Shown: one piece after another, positions 41,450-53,171 of the stretch
Numbering within the stretch: position 1 is the stretch's first letter
Layout of the letters: each line of letters begins with the position of its first letter
Assembly (NCBI GenBank): GCA_905221605.1
Contig: CAJNDS010002107.1
Location: 573,386 to 637,385 of the forward strand
Reading direction: 5' to 3'
Origin: Symbiodinium natans
Lineage: Eukaryota; Sar; Dinophyceae; Suessiales; Symbiodiniaceae
Length of the DNA stretch: 64,000 nucleotides
Made by a program: the position numbers and the translations under genes
The notes under the pieces: generated by a model
Told to the model about the DNA's origin: nothing
Seen by the model: only the letters and a program-made list of their open reading frames with translations
Database searches by the model: none

Positions 41450-44400
41450 CTGCACCATGTTTGCGTTGCCGAGCCACCTGAGACACCTAGGTCTGAGAGG
41501 TCGGCCTCTTCGACTCGCAGGAGCGCGTTTTCGTTCTGTTCGTTTTTGTCCTTGGTGGGTGAATGGCGTGCGCATCACAGACGAAGGAAAGCCAAAGTCA
41601 TATGTTGCGTGGGGCAGCGCCACGTCACGAGTTCAGGAGGTAGGAGGACTTCCAAGAGGGGTCCGGGGAAAAGTCCAAGGCCGTTGAGGGGGTTTCGGGT
41701 GGTGGGTCCAACGGGGTGCAGGGGGTCGGAGCATCCCAACGCGTTCTCAGGAACCACAAATTTTGAAGGGTTTGAAGGATTCGCGTGTTCAAACCCTATC
41801 GTGACATCCACATAGAGTCCAGGATGGCAGCCAAAGAAGGCCGGCCAAGCCTCTTCAGCATCGTCGTCGTGCCCAGTGCGCCTAGTCCGCCTCCGCCTGG
41901 TGTGAGTGTGGAGGCGCGACGTCGTGAAGCGAAGCAGGTGGCTGGCAGTGTCGCAAACAATATACACGTACATATATAGAGAGATGTTATCACACCATCT
42001 CCAACATCATCTCCTTTGTAGACCTAAGAATCATTGGCGCAACTTAGATCCTATGGCATATCGAGATACGGCGGTTGCGGAACGAAGGTGTATGCACTGC
42101 ATGAAGCTCGCTCTGGCTTCCATAAGCCCATGAAACGATGAAATGTTCTAGCACATCAGTCTTACGGTATCGGAAGATGGGACAAAGGAACGTCATCTCT
42201 GCATACGACCGGGCAACACAGTCTCATCAGTCTAAGGGTCTCCTTGTTGCGACATGCTTCAGATGTTGCGCGACATTTCGACTGAAACTAAAGCGTGACT
42301 CACCCTCCAGCAAGTCGTGGATGAATTGGGGCCATTCATGTTGGGGCATGCAGTCGGAGCCATTTTCGGGCTGCTGGTTCGGAGCTGTTCGCTTTTCTTG
42401 CGTGGACCGAGGGCTGCAATGGTGGGGCAGAGCTGCGTGATGATCTTGGGCTTCAGGCTCTACCAGGCACACAAGAGCCGAGCCTGGGACTGCGTAAGGC
42501 TCAGTGCAAGGTTTGCATCGCCTGAATGTGTACGAGTCGCCCTTTGTGCATTTGCACCCCTGTGCAAAATGACAAACACTTATCTGAGGTACTCAAACAG
42601 AGCCTCGCCTTTGTTAGCGGGCTACTTCCATCGATTGCGGAGCCTTTCAGGGCTCCTTTACACTTCGATTCGTTGGGCTGTGCAACACGGATGGTAGGTA
42701 CCAATCGGGCCGACTGGACACGACCGTCAGGCACCGGCTGGATGGAGAAGAGATCTAAATAGCTTCATATTACCGCTTTGGCAGCACTTGGCAAAGCATT
42801 CGCAGAAATCTCGTCTGATTCCTGAATATTCGCCAGTATTCCTTAAGTCTTCTTGTGTTTTGTGTGCATTGCATGTGTTGGACCACGAGGGTCTCAAGAT
42901 GTTGTGCAGGCGCTGCGTGGGGCGGCGGCGCCTGCTTCGGAGGAACTTTTGCCGATCGGATGCCATCACATGAGTCCATCAATCCAAGAGCGTTGGCATT
43001 ACGAAGTGCAACTGGGATGGCAACTATCAAGACAGGAGGGTGGCGGGTGTATCCCAATGAAGGCGAAGATGGCGAAGCATCCCTTTGCCCGATGTTTCCT
43101 GACGGCAGCTCGGGGTCAAACGTCCAGCGGTGGGAGACAACGGGCTGCTCAAAGTCCTCTGGACAACGTGATGAAAAAAGCGCTTGGAAGACTGAGACAG
43201 AACTGAGCAACGACAGGGAATCTCTGAGCGACTCTCTAAACACGGCATAGGAGCATCAGTACCATTTTCTGCGCTTCACCGCTACAGTTGAAAGTGGCCT
43301 TAAATTGTGGGAAGAAGTGGCAGACAATGGCTAGAGAAGTTCGTTCCACATCAACTCATCAATTCTTGTGTACCTGCCAAATACACTCCGTGAAAAGAAC
43401 AGAAGCCCCAGCGCGCAAGACTGTCATGGTCATTGGCATCATTGGCATTCCGCAGAATGTGTTTATCGCTTGGCACTTGCAGGCAGCATCCCATAACCGA
43501 AATCCTTGCAAGTAGCCTTCGCCGAGACGAGCGTGGCACACAAGACCGTTGGAAGATCTCATGGGAGCCCACCGAACCTTTGTGGAGCGAGCCAACTACC
43601 TCCTTGTCGACCTACAAGATCCACACAGAAAAGGGGCTAGAGTCTACTAGTCCATGAGTCCTCACGACACCACCCTGCCCAAACGGGCCTTGCATACGAC
43701 CAGTGCGTCCGGATACCACCCTTGCATGCTCCGGTTCCCCAGCAAGGGCAGACAGCAAACAGCCGCCTCGTTACCGCTCATGGCGACTGTCACGGTCACG
43801 GCTGCAAACCATGCCCAAACCAACATGCATTGCTCCGAGCAAACGAAGATTAATCAATCTGGCAACGAAAATGATTCGCAGAGCGCAGTCGGCAGAGTAG
43901 CCAGCAATGTTGCGTCGTACCCCTTTCTATCGGAGAAGCCAGGATCCGGAGTGTGGACATCCAAAAGCAGATCCGTCACGCGCCCAGTGATATGTTCGCA
44001 TGTCCAGGAACTTCACCCAGAAAGCTCTGCGGAGTGCTGCAGATATTTCAGGGATTTTCAGGGTTGAACAGCATCACTCAGGGATGTAATCACACATGTT
44101 TGCTAAATGTGTCTGCATGAAGGCCAACCCTTGCGACGGACGAGGTTGAGAAGGCGGCTGGCGTGCCCCAGGATTCAAAGCAAAAAAGTGGTGCAAGACT
44201 CTTGTCCCTGCAAAGCTGGGGCATGCACCTGCTCCAAGACTGATTCGAAATTCTCGGTCCCAAATTTGGAGTTGCCGGGGACAAGCGGTAACTACTCTGC
44301 AGCTTCAGAAGATCTTGGCGTTCCACTTGCAGCACCTCGTCCCGGGGTGTCCTCAAGCCGGCCCACGGAATCCAAAGCCTGCTTCACTCGAATGATATCT

Positions 44401-44679
44401 CTCTTTCGGGAGATCTGTCGGACTCGACAGCCTCACTGGTCACCCACATTTGTTTTTTGTATATATATATATATATGGCAGTGCATGCATAAGGCTGTTA
44501 TGAAAGACAAGCCTGTCGGGTAGTGGTGCAACGGCTCTGGGGCCAAAGGGACGTCTAGGGCCTCAGTCAGTAACAAGGAGCACACAGAAGAAAGGAAGGG
44601 CGGGCATCTTCCATTTCACAGCTCCCAAAAACCAAATACCCACTTAGGGTGCGAACATGTCCAGTGCCTGCTCTTGCAG
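41450..44679. other. Non-coding DNA, no gene firmly supported
   Basis: No clear exon is found. A (TA)n run of about 8 units lies at 44459-44475. Confidence 0.3.
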
Positions 44680-45372
44680 GTGCCGGCCCGCTTGGCCCGC
44701 TTGGCCATGATCTCTGCACGGTTCACCGCTAACAACAAGGCCACGCACGACTTGCTTCGTGAAGCCCACCGGCTGCTGACAGAGGAACACAGGATTGAAG
44801 TGCTCATGGTGGACGCCGACTATAGTGACACAGACGGGTCAGGAGGTATGTTTGGATGTGTTGGTTTTCTACACGAAGTTCTTGTCGGTCCATGAACTGG
44901 GCAGCTTGGCAGCCAAGGTGACGACTTCGGGCGCATGACGATGGCGTACCTCAACCGGCTGTCCGAGGCGAACGGTATCATGCTGGCCGTGTGCACGAGC
45001 GACTATGCAGAGAAGACGGCCAGCCAATACTCGTCACATGCGGAGCTTAAGTTTGCCTTGGACGAAGGGATCGAGGTGTTGCCTTTGAAGGTGACAGAGG
45101 AGTATCCGCCGAAGCCACCCTATGGGAAGGACCACCTCTACGACAAAGACGGCGAGGCAAGAACCCTGGTCAAGCTAACGATGCCGAAATCCAAGGTTTA
45201 CCTGGACTGCGTTGGAAAGGACGCGGCGTACATCGCTCAAGAGATCGCCGGCGTGCTCACAAACCGAAGGCCAGGGTTGAAGATTCCTCCAGGTTGTGCG
45301 AGCAAAATGTCAGACTTAAGGTCACAACAGAAGCTGCTTTGGTGGCTTTTTTCTGCTGCTACTTACCCGTGA
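44680..45372 (+). CDS. TIR-like domain protein (two exons visible)
   Basis: Exon 1 is 44680-44845 (after acceptor CTTGCAG/G; first in-frame ATG 44707). A 72-bp GT-AG intron (44846-44917, GAG/GTATGT to CCAAG/G) follows, then exon 2, 44918-45372, ending TGA. The joint restores Gly in phase 1. Together they give about 205 residues. Exon 1 ends in a beta strand and loop VLMVDADYSDTDGSG. Exon 2 has YLNRLSEANGIMLAVCTSDY, then an AELKFALDEGIEVLPLKV helix-strand pair. This order (strand, short-segment SxxVCTSxY, E-L helix, I-x-VLPLKV) matches TIR-type alpha/beta folds used in signalling or NAD hydrolysis. The usual catalytic Glu may be the E of AELKFA; that is inference. Earlier exons probably exist. 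A flavodoxin-like receiver is the alternative. Confidence 0.65.
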
Positions 45373-47044
45373 CCTCGCGATGTAAGCTAGCCGATTCATC
45401 CCCGTACCATGTTCTGGTTGTCGAAGCCATGATATGTGCACTTCAGTAGAGTCAGCAGACTCAGAAAAATTGTAACATTGTGAGGTCCCAAATCTAGTGA
45501 ACTCAGGTGGCGGTGGCTACGGACACGGCTCGCCCTAGATCACCGGAGGCCGCGAGATGTGGGGGCCCCCAGTTGTCAGGTGCCGTGGGGTCAATGGAGT
45601 CTGGGTCGACTCCAGAGCAAAGCTCAAGACATCTCAAGACTTCGCAGGATCGTCAAAACCATGCCGTGCTAGGCTCTGGCTGACAGTATGGCATAGTATG
45701 GCCGACTATACTTTGGTAAGAGTTTGGTGAGTCCTAGCGCAGACAGAGTACAAGCGGGCCCGGCAGGATTCCTAGCGGTCCTCGCATTTATATACTTTAT
45801 GTGACTGCAAGTGTCGAATTCTGCTTGTGATAGTTTTCCCAGCTTGAGCGGAAACCCGCTCGCTGCACACCCGGGATGTGTAAAGGATCGACGCAGCCGC
45901 GAGATTGCAATCGGAGTCGCTAGTGACGTCGCTTACAGTCCTTACGGTACATCGTAGAATCATGCAGCCCAATATGGCCTGCAGCCTTTCTCCTTTTGAA
46001 CCCCAAATCCAACAGTCTACAAGATCCGATTCCTGCTCGCTGCGCGCGGGTTAGGGTGGTATTCCTTGGTCAGGACACACAGGGGTGGACAGGGTTTATT
46101 TAGAACACCGCGAGTGTATGCCCTTGTCAAACTGGGATAGATACCTCCTCGAAGTTCATGAGCCCCACAACCTGTTCACTTCCGTCAATTCGGGCTCTGT
46201 GCGTTCCGATGTTCAAACCAGAAACACATCCAGGCCCTCAATTCCGTCAGGCTGACTACAAAAGGGCATGAAGCGGTTTAACTTCACAGCGCCCGACGGT
46301 CCAACATTCACGCTGCTTTAGAAGGCAGGTCATCTGTACAGTACAGACTTTCAGCCTATAGTTTGGGCACGTGACGAGGACTCAAGTCGCCACAGACGTG
46401 GCAACTGCCTTGACGTGGAACGCGTCAGCTTAACTTAACCAATGAATTCAGTTCTGGTTTCGGTCTGGAGGCTCAGTCGCATCCGATCACCCATGGATCC
46501 TGCAATGTGATGCTACCAATACAATTTGCTGTGTCGCTCCAATAACTATGTTGCAGTCGCGCCAAGCCTGCAGTCCTCAGCCTTTTGGCACCACTGCAAC
46601 CTGTGAGAAAAGAAGGTCGGCTGCTTCAGGTTTGAGCTACGGTGGCTAGAATGACGCCGCCACATCCGCAGCAACAAGCAACCGCGCATCCGCAGACACA
46701 ACAAAAAGTGGTGGCCGCCGCACCTTTGTTTTGCAACAACTACAAGCATTTAATTTCCGAACCCGTCATGCAAGCATGGTGTTTGCGGATGCCCCCCTCC
46801 CCCTCTTTTTTCCTCTTCGCCTCAAAAAGCATCCTGCCATTCAGCGGAATCGCTTCAGACTGAGAAATCCTCTTGTGCAATGTTTTTTTCAACGCAGCCG
46901 GCACTGTACTCGTAGCAACTAGCGAAAGTCGAGGGCTTCTTCCTCCCCAACTCCTGGACAGAGATTGTCGACGTTTCTTGTTTTGACTTTCCGCGTCTTG
47001 GCGCCCCTGTCGTCCTGGGGCATGTCGTCACGCTCCTCAGCACT
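45373..47044. other. Non-coding DNA, no gene supported
   Basis: Nothing beyond chance frames. A short repeat CGCTGCGCGCGGGTTAGGG lies near 46039. Confidence 0.3.
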
Positions 47045-47268
47045 CGTCACACTTTTCTACTTTTCGAGTCCTGGGAAATTTTTCCATTTCCCGGGACTTC
47101 CGTACTTTTCGACTTTTCGCAACCTGGGGCACTTTCGGGACTTTTCGCTTTCCCACGTTTGACTTTCTCAATTTTTCACGGCCTGGCACTTTTCGCATTC
47201 TTCGGCTTTCCGCTTCCTGGGGTATATACTTCTAGCACTTTTCGAGTTTTTGAGCCCTAGCACGTATG
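47045..47268. repeat. Degenerate ACTTTTCG... minisatellite
   Basis: Seven or more loose copies of a 25-35 base unit run through this stretch, built from CACTTTTCGACTTTTCGC and CCTGGGGC phrases. It lies about 300 bases upstream of the esterase gene. Confidence 0.6.
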
Positions 47269-47568
47269 CAGTTGCATTTAACGTTTGTCAGCATGAGGGC
47301 CGCTCTGAGGGCCTGTACGTGTGCGTGAGAGTGATAACATGCTAATCCACCAAAAGTCGAAATCCGCAGCTCCCTAATGAATGAGCCTGGTTCCTGGAAG
47401 CCCCCTGCCTTGGCCGATCTGCTCAAATCTGTTCACAGGAACGGAGTCTATGTCAACACCATCCCCAAAACCTGAATCCTACCTTCAACCGCCCCTCCCT
47501 CCCCCTCTCCTCCCCCACCTTAGATAGACTCGTCCCTTGAGATCCGAAGTCCATCGCAGAGCCCAGAA

Positions 47569-48811
47569 ATGGCTTGGGCGGTGTTCTTCTCGTTGCTGCT
47601 GACCCACTCGGCTGGCACAGGCAAGTCCGAGATGGGCACGGCCCACTTCCTGGACGGCTACCCGAAGGCCGGGCTTAGTCTACTTAGGGCTTCATGTTGG
47701 TCGGGAGTTAGAGGCTTTGGGGCTATTGTGTTTTTGGGAGCTATCCGGTGCTTTTGCTGTCAGCCCGCGGTCCGTTTCGCAAAAGCCACGTCCAAGAAGC
47801 CAGCACCAGGCGCGATGCTTGGACGGAAGCCCTGCTGTCTACTACATGAGCAAGGGGTCGGGTGCAGGGGAGAAGAAGTACATGATCTTTCACGAGGGCG
47901 GCGGTTGGTGTTCTCATGGATTAGCCTGCTATCGCCGTTCTAACAAGCGCCTTGGAAGCAGCGTAAATGATTCAGAGACCATGGACATGTCAGTTGCTGA
48001 CCACATCAAGTTCTCGCGAAATCCCCAGCAGAATCCTTTGATGTATGACTGGAACCATATCTTCGTCCGATACTGCGACGGTGGTTTCTATGCAGGTGAC
48101 AGGGCAGAGCCTGTCACGGTTTTTGGGAAGAAGCTCTACTCCTGGGGCAAGCACATCACTGAGGCGCTCTTCATAGACATCGCGGGGCTTGAGTCTAGCA
48201 CAGATGTGGTTTTGGGCGGCTGCAGTGCTGGTGCCATGCACATTTATGCACACCTAGATGCACTCAAAAAGCTGGTCCCCGGGAATGCACGCGTCGTAGG
48301 CCTCGCGGACTCTGGCTTTTTCCTGGACGAGGAGTGGATAACTCCACGCCTTAACGGTGCGGTCTATGCCCATGAAGGGGAAAGCCTTCTCCCACCTCAG
48401 TGCCTGAGCGACTACGCAGGCCGAGCGGGGATGTGCCTCCTGGGTCCGGTTGCCATGAAGTATCTGCAGACGCCGATTTTCGCGTTGCAGAGCCGCTTCG
48501 ATGGGGCGAGGCATAAGAATGTTCCAGCATGCACAGACGACATCTGCACGCAGGCATATATCACGAAGTTTGCAGCATCAATCGCCAGCAGCTTTGAGAA
48601 GAACAAGGGCGGCTACTTCCTTGACAGCTGCCAACACCATTGCTTCTATGCCCAGTGGCAGGCCTTGCCAGCAAGACCCCTGGACGACATCAGCGGCTTG
48701 ACACCCCTTCAAGCTTTTGCCTCGTGGTACGGTGGTGGTGAATCACAGTACAGCCAGGCTGCCGTTGTGGAGTGTGCAGAGTGTTGCAACGGTACACTTC
48801 CTATTCAATAG
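47569..48811 (+). CDS. Secreted pectinacetylesterase / Notum-family carboxylesterase
   Basis: ATG 47569 opens a likely signal peptide (MAWAVFFSLLLTHSAG). A GC-type donor AG/GCAAGT at 47620/47621 is followed by an intron, and the main exon runs from before 47816 to TAG 48811; the acceptor is unresolved (47711/47712 fits the phase). The main exon has the family hallmarks in order: CLDGSPAVYY, FHEGGGWC, RYCDGG, nucleophile Ser in GGCSAG (48225-48239), ADSGFFLD, an Asp in QSRFDG, and the catalytic His in DSCQHHC. These enzymes hydrolyse acetyl or acyl esters, on pectin in plants and bacteria and on Wnt in animals. An algal cell-surface polysaccharide is a likelier substrate here, which is inference. 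Many Cys residues fit an extracellular, disulfide-bonded protein. It looks intact. Confidence 0.85.
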
Positions 48812-49480
48812 ATGCACTTCACACTTGGTTCCTACTGCTTTCAATGGGTTGCATTTCTGTTGTCCTACTTTTCTACATTCGTCCTTTTACACGCTTCTGG
48901 GCAACAAGAACTCGGCCAGGAAGACTTGTTCTGCTTGTTGCCCATCTTGTGCCAAAAGTGCAGGAAGAGGCCGACGACGCAACGCTTCATCTGCAAAATG
49001 TTGGCGAGAAGGTACTTGAGGTAAACTATCTGAATTTGATCTGATTCAACTGGGTAATCGCCAACGCTTTATATTTTTTTGTTTTTGAATTTCGGTTTCC
49101 TTGTATTCGTAAAGAAAACCTCCAAAATGCGCATTTTTCTTTCCGTCCTCACTGGTCCTAGTACTTCAGATCCCACAAACAAGTGCAGCCCATGTGTCCC
49201 GAAACCCACAGACCCCCTCTACGAATCTTGTCCGAACCCGTCATCTGAGGATTGTTGCAAATAGTCGTCCAAGGTTGGTGTAGGATGTGCCCCAAATCCT
49301 ACCGTTGCTCGTCGTTTAAAGATGTTTTAAAGAGTTAAGCCCGGATTCAGCCCCTTGGCTAATTTTTTGCGTAATGTAGTAATGCGCAATGCACGTTTGC
49401 AAGCCTTGCCAAGCACCCCTCTAACCAGCATGTGCTCTTACAGGCGCCCCTTGAAGGTCAGAAAAGGGCCTGAAAACGGG
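48812..49480. other. Region downstream of the esterase
   Basis: No gene supported. A protein-like short frame at 49079-49264 (Pro/Cys-rich tail SDPTNKCSPCVPKPTDP) ends in CCK; it might be a small exon but has no clear borders. Confidence 0.3.
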
Positions 49481-50155
49481 GGGGGGGGGGGGGGGAAATG
49501 ACCCCCTGAAAGTCACAAACCCATGAACATGTGTTAGAGCGAGCGAAAATGGCAAATCACTGTTGCGCAGGCTGTGCAATGTCTAGTTGTCACATCGCCA
49601 ACGCCATCGGCTTTCGCAACACCAGCTGCATTGCACTGGCACCTGGTCTCATGCCACATACCATTGTTAGCTATGATACTCCGCAAGAGTCCGCAGCAAT
49701 GTCGACGCGTAGCGTGTTGTGGCTCAAGGAGCTTCAGCATCGGTGATTGCCGTGCCAAGCGTTCTCAAGCACAGGTAACAATGCCCATGCAACCAGAGGA
49801 GCCCATGGCGTCCCTGTGCCTTTGGCTTGTTTGCCTTATATGGAGAGAGAGAGAGAGAAAAAAAATATATATATATATATATACATATATATGCTCACCC
49901 CCCACCCCCCCATGATCTACCGCGGTGGGTCTGGGAGAGAGGGCGGGGGTGGGGGGGTCCTTGCATGCACAGTAGTATGATCTACAAAGTTGGCAAAGTT
50001 ACAATAATGATGATGATAAGAATAAAAACAGCAATAATAGTAATACTAAATCATAATAATTGTAGTAATTGATTGTAGTAATCGTAATGGGAGAGAGGGG
50101 GGGGGGGGGGGGGCTTGCATGCACACTAGTATGATATACAAAGTTGGCAAGGTTA
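49481..50155. repeat. Poly-G, GA and TA runs with a duplicated 60-bp phrase
   Basis: Poly-G at 49480-49496, GA and TA runs at 49842-49890. The phrase GGGAGAGAGG, G-run, CTTGCATGCACA, GTATGATCTACAAAGTTGGC occurs at about 49930-50000 and again at about 50090-50153 with few changes. Confidence 0.75.
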
Positions 50156-50990
50156 TAAGAATGTAATAAGAAAATGGTAGTAATAATAATTAATGAATAT
50201 TATTCTTATAGGAATTCTAGAATACCAGTAAAACAAATAAGAAGCAGAAGAAGAAGAGCAATGATGAGAGCAATAAAAGTAGTAAGAATAGTTCTTATAC
50301 AAATGAGAAACATAATCATAGGAATAATAGTAACTATGGTAATAACAGTAATAATCGCAATAAGAATAACAATAATAACAATAATGATAGTTGTAACAAT
50401 AACAAGAATAACAACAGCAAGAATAATAATACCAACAATACTAATATTTATAATCATACTAGTCGTAATAATAAGAATGGCAATATTAATTATAGTAATG
50501 ATAAGCATAATAAGAAGAATAATGATGACAATAGTAAGAATAGTAGTCATAAGAAGAAAAATAGTAGTAATGTTGATGCTACTACCACTAACAATCATAT
50601 TAGTAGTAATAATTGTAATAGCAATAATGAGAAGGTAATAATCAGCATAAATAGGAACATAATATTAAATATAAGAATAATATTAATGATAATAGCAATA
50701 ATACTAAAATTAATCGGACCATTAATGATAATGTCAATAATAATGATGATAACAATCACAGTAGTAAAAAATATAATCAGAATAATACTTCGTAATAAAG
50801 ATACTGCTAAGAATAAACATACTACTACTAGTAATAATGGTAGTAGTCGTAGTAGTAGTAGTAGTAGTAGTAGTAATCATCATAATATGAAGAGGAATAC
50901 AAATATGAATTATGAATAGGAATACAAATAGGAATGATAATGGAAAAATAATAGAAATATACTAATAAGAATAATACTGGTAAGAATCAA
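50156..50990. repeat. Degenerate (AAT/AGT/ATR)n trinucleotide field
   Basis: About 830 bases are built almost only of ATR, AAT and AGT triplets, with a clean (AGT)n patch near 50840-50870. It gives a 154-codon Ile/Val/Met-rich frame with an equally long one opposite; both follow from the triplet periodicity and are not genes. Confidence 0.85.
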
Positions 50991-51124
50991 CAAGTGCAGG
51001 AAGTACTCGGTTCCATCCGGTTCGTTTTTTTGATTGCACAAGGGGCGTTTCCAGGCGGTTCGGTTCGGGACTGTTCGGTTCTGTGCGGTTCGTGGTTCTT
51101 CGCGGTTCTTCTTCGTCGCTTAGA

Positions 51125-51170
51125 AAACTAAAAGAGGGACGTCGCTTAGAAAACTAAAAGAGGGACCCAT
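51125..51170. repeat. 26-bp tandem duplication
   Basis: GTCGCTTAGAAAACTAAAAG followed by AGGGAC occurs twice in a row. Confidence 0.85.
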
Positions 51171-51239
51171 AATAATAATTGTAATCATATTGAAGACCTC
51201 TCGAGCCGAAGCATTTCAACTTCAGTTACACGGGGACTC

Positions 51240-52720
51240 CCCCTATACCGAAAAAAACAAAGCAAAAAAACAAAAAAGCAAAGCCATGGAGCCCAGGAGG
51301 CCCATTTTTTGGATTTGTTTGTTTTCTCGAGCTTTTTTGGTTTTGTTTGGTCAAAACCAAAAAACCCATGTGCTTTTTTGGTTTTCGAGTCCCCGGGAAG
51401 GCAACAACCAAAAAAACACATGGTTTTTTTTGGTTTTTCATCCCAAAAACAAAAAATGCATTTTTTTGTTTTCCGACCTCCTCAGACTCGAAAAACGCGT
51501 GGTTTTTTTAAAGCTTCGACCAAGAAAACCGAAAAAAGCCTCGAGAAAACCAAAAACTCTTAACAAAAATTCCTCCCGGCCTCCATGGCTTTGGTTTTTT
51601 TGGTTTTTTTGATTTTTGGTTTCGAGCCTGCTCGGGGACACATGGGGGACCAAACCTCAGGGCAACACGGAGGTAGGTAACCGTCTGACGGGCAACAGGC
51701 ACCCATTCCACGAACTTAGCGGGGCAGAGCCGGGTGCCACGAACTTCTGCGAACCTGAGGACAGATTCACGAAGGGTCCAAGGGTTAGCTGGAAGACTAA
51801 CCCATGGATAGTAGATGTCCCTGCGAACGCAGGGAAGGTTCGACGAAGTTAGCAGAAGGCCACGAGGCTTCGGCCGAAGGGGCAGTGGCTTAGACGAGCT
51901 TAGTTTGGGGTGCCCCCCCTTGCCCGGTCTAAGTGTTACCTCCCTTTGTTTTCCTCAAATTTTGGGTTTTTTTGGTGTTCTCGATGTTTTTTTAGTTTCG
52001 CTTGGTCAAAGCCAAAAAAACCCATGTGCTTTTTGATTTTCTAGTCCCAGGGAAGGCAAAAACCAACAAACACATGGTGCTTTCTTGTTTTTCATCCCAA
52101 AAACCAAAAAACCCCAGGGCTTTTTTTGGTTTTCCGACCCCCTCAGACTCGAAAACAAAAAAAGCACATGTTTTTTTGGTTTTGACCCAGAAAAACCCAA
52201 AAAACCTCGAGAAAACCGAAAACTCAAAAACAAATGCCCTCCCGGCCTCCATGGTTTTGTTTTTTTTTTGGTTGTTTTGTTTTTTTGATTTTTTGGTTTC
52301 GAGCTTGCTCGGGGACACATGGGGGACCAAAAAACCAAAAAACCAAAAAACCAAAAAACCAAAGCCATGGAGCCCAGGAGGCCATTTGTTGGGTTTTTTT
52401 TTGTTTTCTCGATGTTTTTGTTTTGTTTTGTTTGGTCAAAACCAAAAAACACTTTTTTTGTTTTCCAGTCCCACGCAAGGCAAAAACCAGAAAACAGAAG
52501 TGGTCAGTTTTTGGTTTTTTCCCAAAACCAAAAAAACCATGGTGTTTTTGGTGTTCCGACCCCCTCAGACTTGAAAAATCAAAAAAACACATGTTTTTTT
52601 TAAGTTGTGACCAAGAAAAACCAAAAAAAAAACTCGAGAAAACTAAAAACTCTAAAACAAGCCTCCCGGCCTCCATGGCTTTGTTTTTTTTTTTCAGTTT
52701 TTTGGTTTCTTTGTAGGTTA
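51240..52720. repeat. Three copies of an A/T-rich hairpin repeat (about 360 bp)
   Basis: Copies lie at about 51280-51650, 51960-52320 and 52360-52715. Each has the same order of landmarks: CTTGGTTTTTT-type stem, GGTCAAAACCAAAAAAC, GGAAGGCAA, CCCAAAAACCAAAAAA, CGACCCCCTCAGACTCGAAAA, then CTCGAGAAAAC and CCCGGCCTCCATGGCTTTG. TTTTGGTTTTG and CAAAACCAAAA lie only 6 bases apart in places, so strong local stems form. The 300 bases between copies 1 and 2 are different and GC-richer. Lys/Phe/Pro-rich frames here come from the A/T runs. Confidence 0.75.
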
Positions 52721-52845
52721 TCGGAGAAATCAACTACAAGAGAAAGATTTGGTGTGTAAACGAAATATTAGTGGAAGCATGGTTTTTGCTCGGGTTTTAA
52801 CAGGGTTTTAGGAGCAAAACACGTCACGGTAGATCATGGGGGGGA

Positions 52846-52925
52846 CCATTTATATTTATATTTATATTTATATTTATATGTATATGCTTTATATGTATAT
52901 TTATATGATGCCCCCCCCCCCCCCA
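52846..52925. repeat. (TTTATA)n and poly-C
   Basis: A six-base TTTATA repeat is followed by a C14 run. TTTAGGG-like phrases follow at about 52960. Confidence 0.85.
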
Positions 52926-53021
52926 AAGATCTACGTGTTTTTATGTTTTGGGTGCGATTTAGGGTTTTAGGGTTGGGGGTGGGGGGCCATCTTAATATGT
53001 AAGTGTTCGTATATTAACCGT

Positions 53022-53171
53022 GAGCCCGATTGAAAAACGATTGAAACGATTGAAATTCAATCGGGGGCCGGATTGAAGATTGAAGATTGAAGATTCCCAG
53101 CAAAAGGTTTTCCAGGAATCTTCAATCTTCAATCCGGCCCCCGATTGAATTTCAATCGTTTTTCAATCGGG
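53022..53171. repeat. 150-bp inverted repeat with perfectly matching arms
   Basis: The right arm (57 bases, 53115-53171) is the exact reverse complement of the left arm (from 53022), apart from two tandem duplications of 9 bases in the left arm (CGATTGAAA and TTGAAGATT units). The loop is about 18 bases. Both arms are built from GATTGAA/TTCAATC words. Confidence 0.85.

Noticed and set aside
50174-50638. 154-codon Ile/Val-rich frame
   Set aside because: Result of ATR/AAT triplet periodicity; an equally long frame exists on the other strand.
51185-52733. Frames of 120-190 codons rich in Lys, Phe and Pro
   Set aside because: They arise from A and T runs in the hairpin repeat and overlap on both strands.
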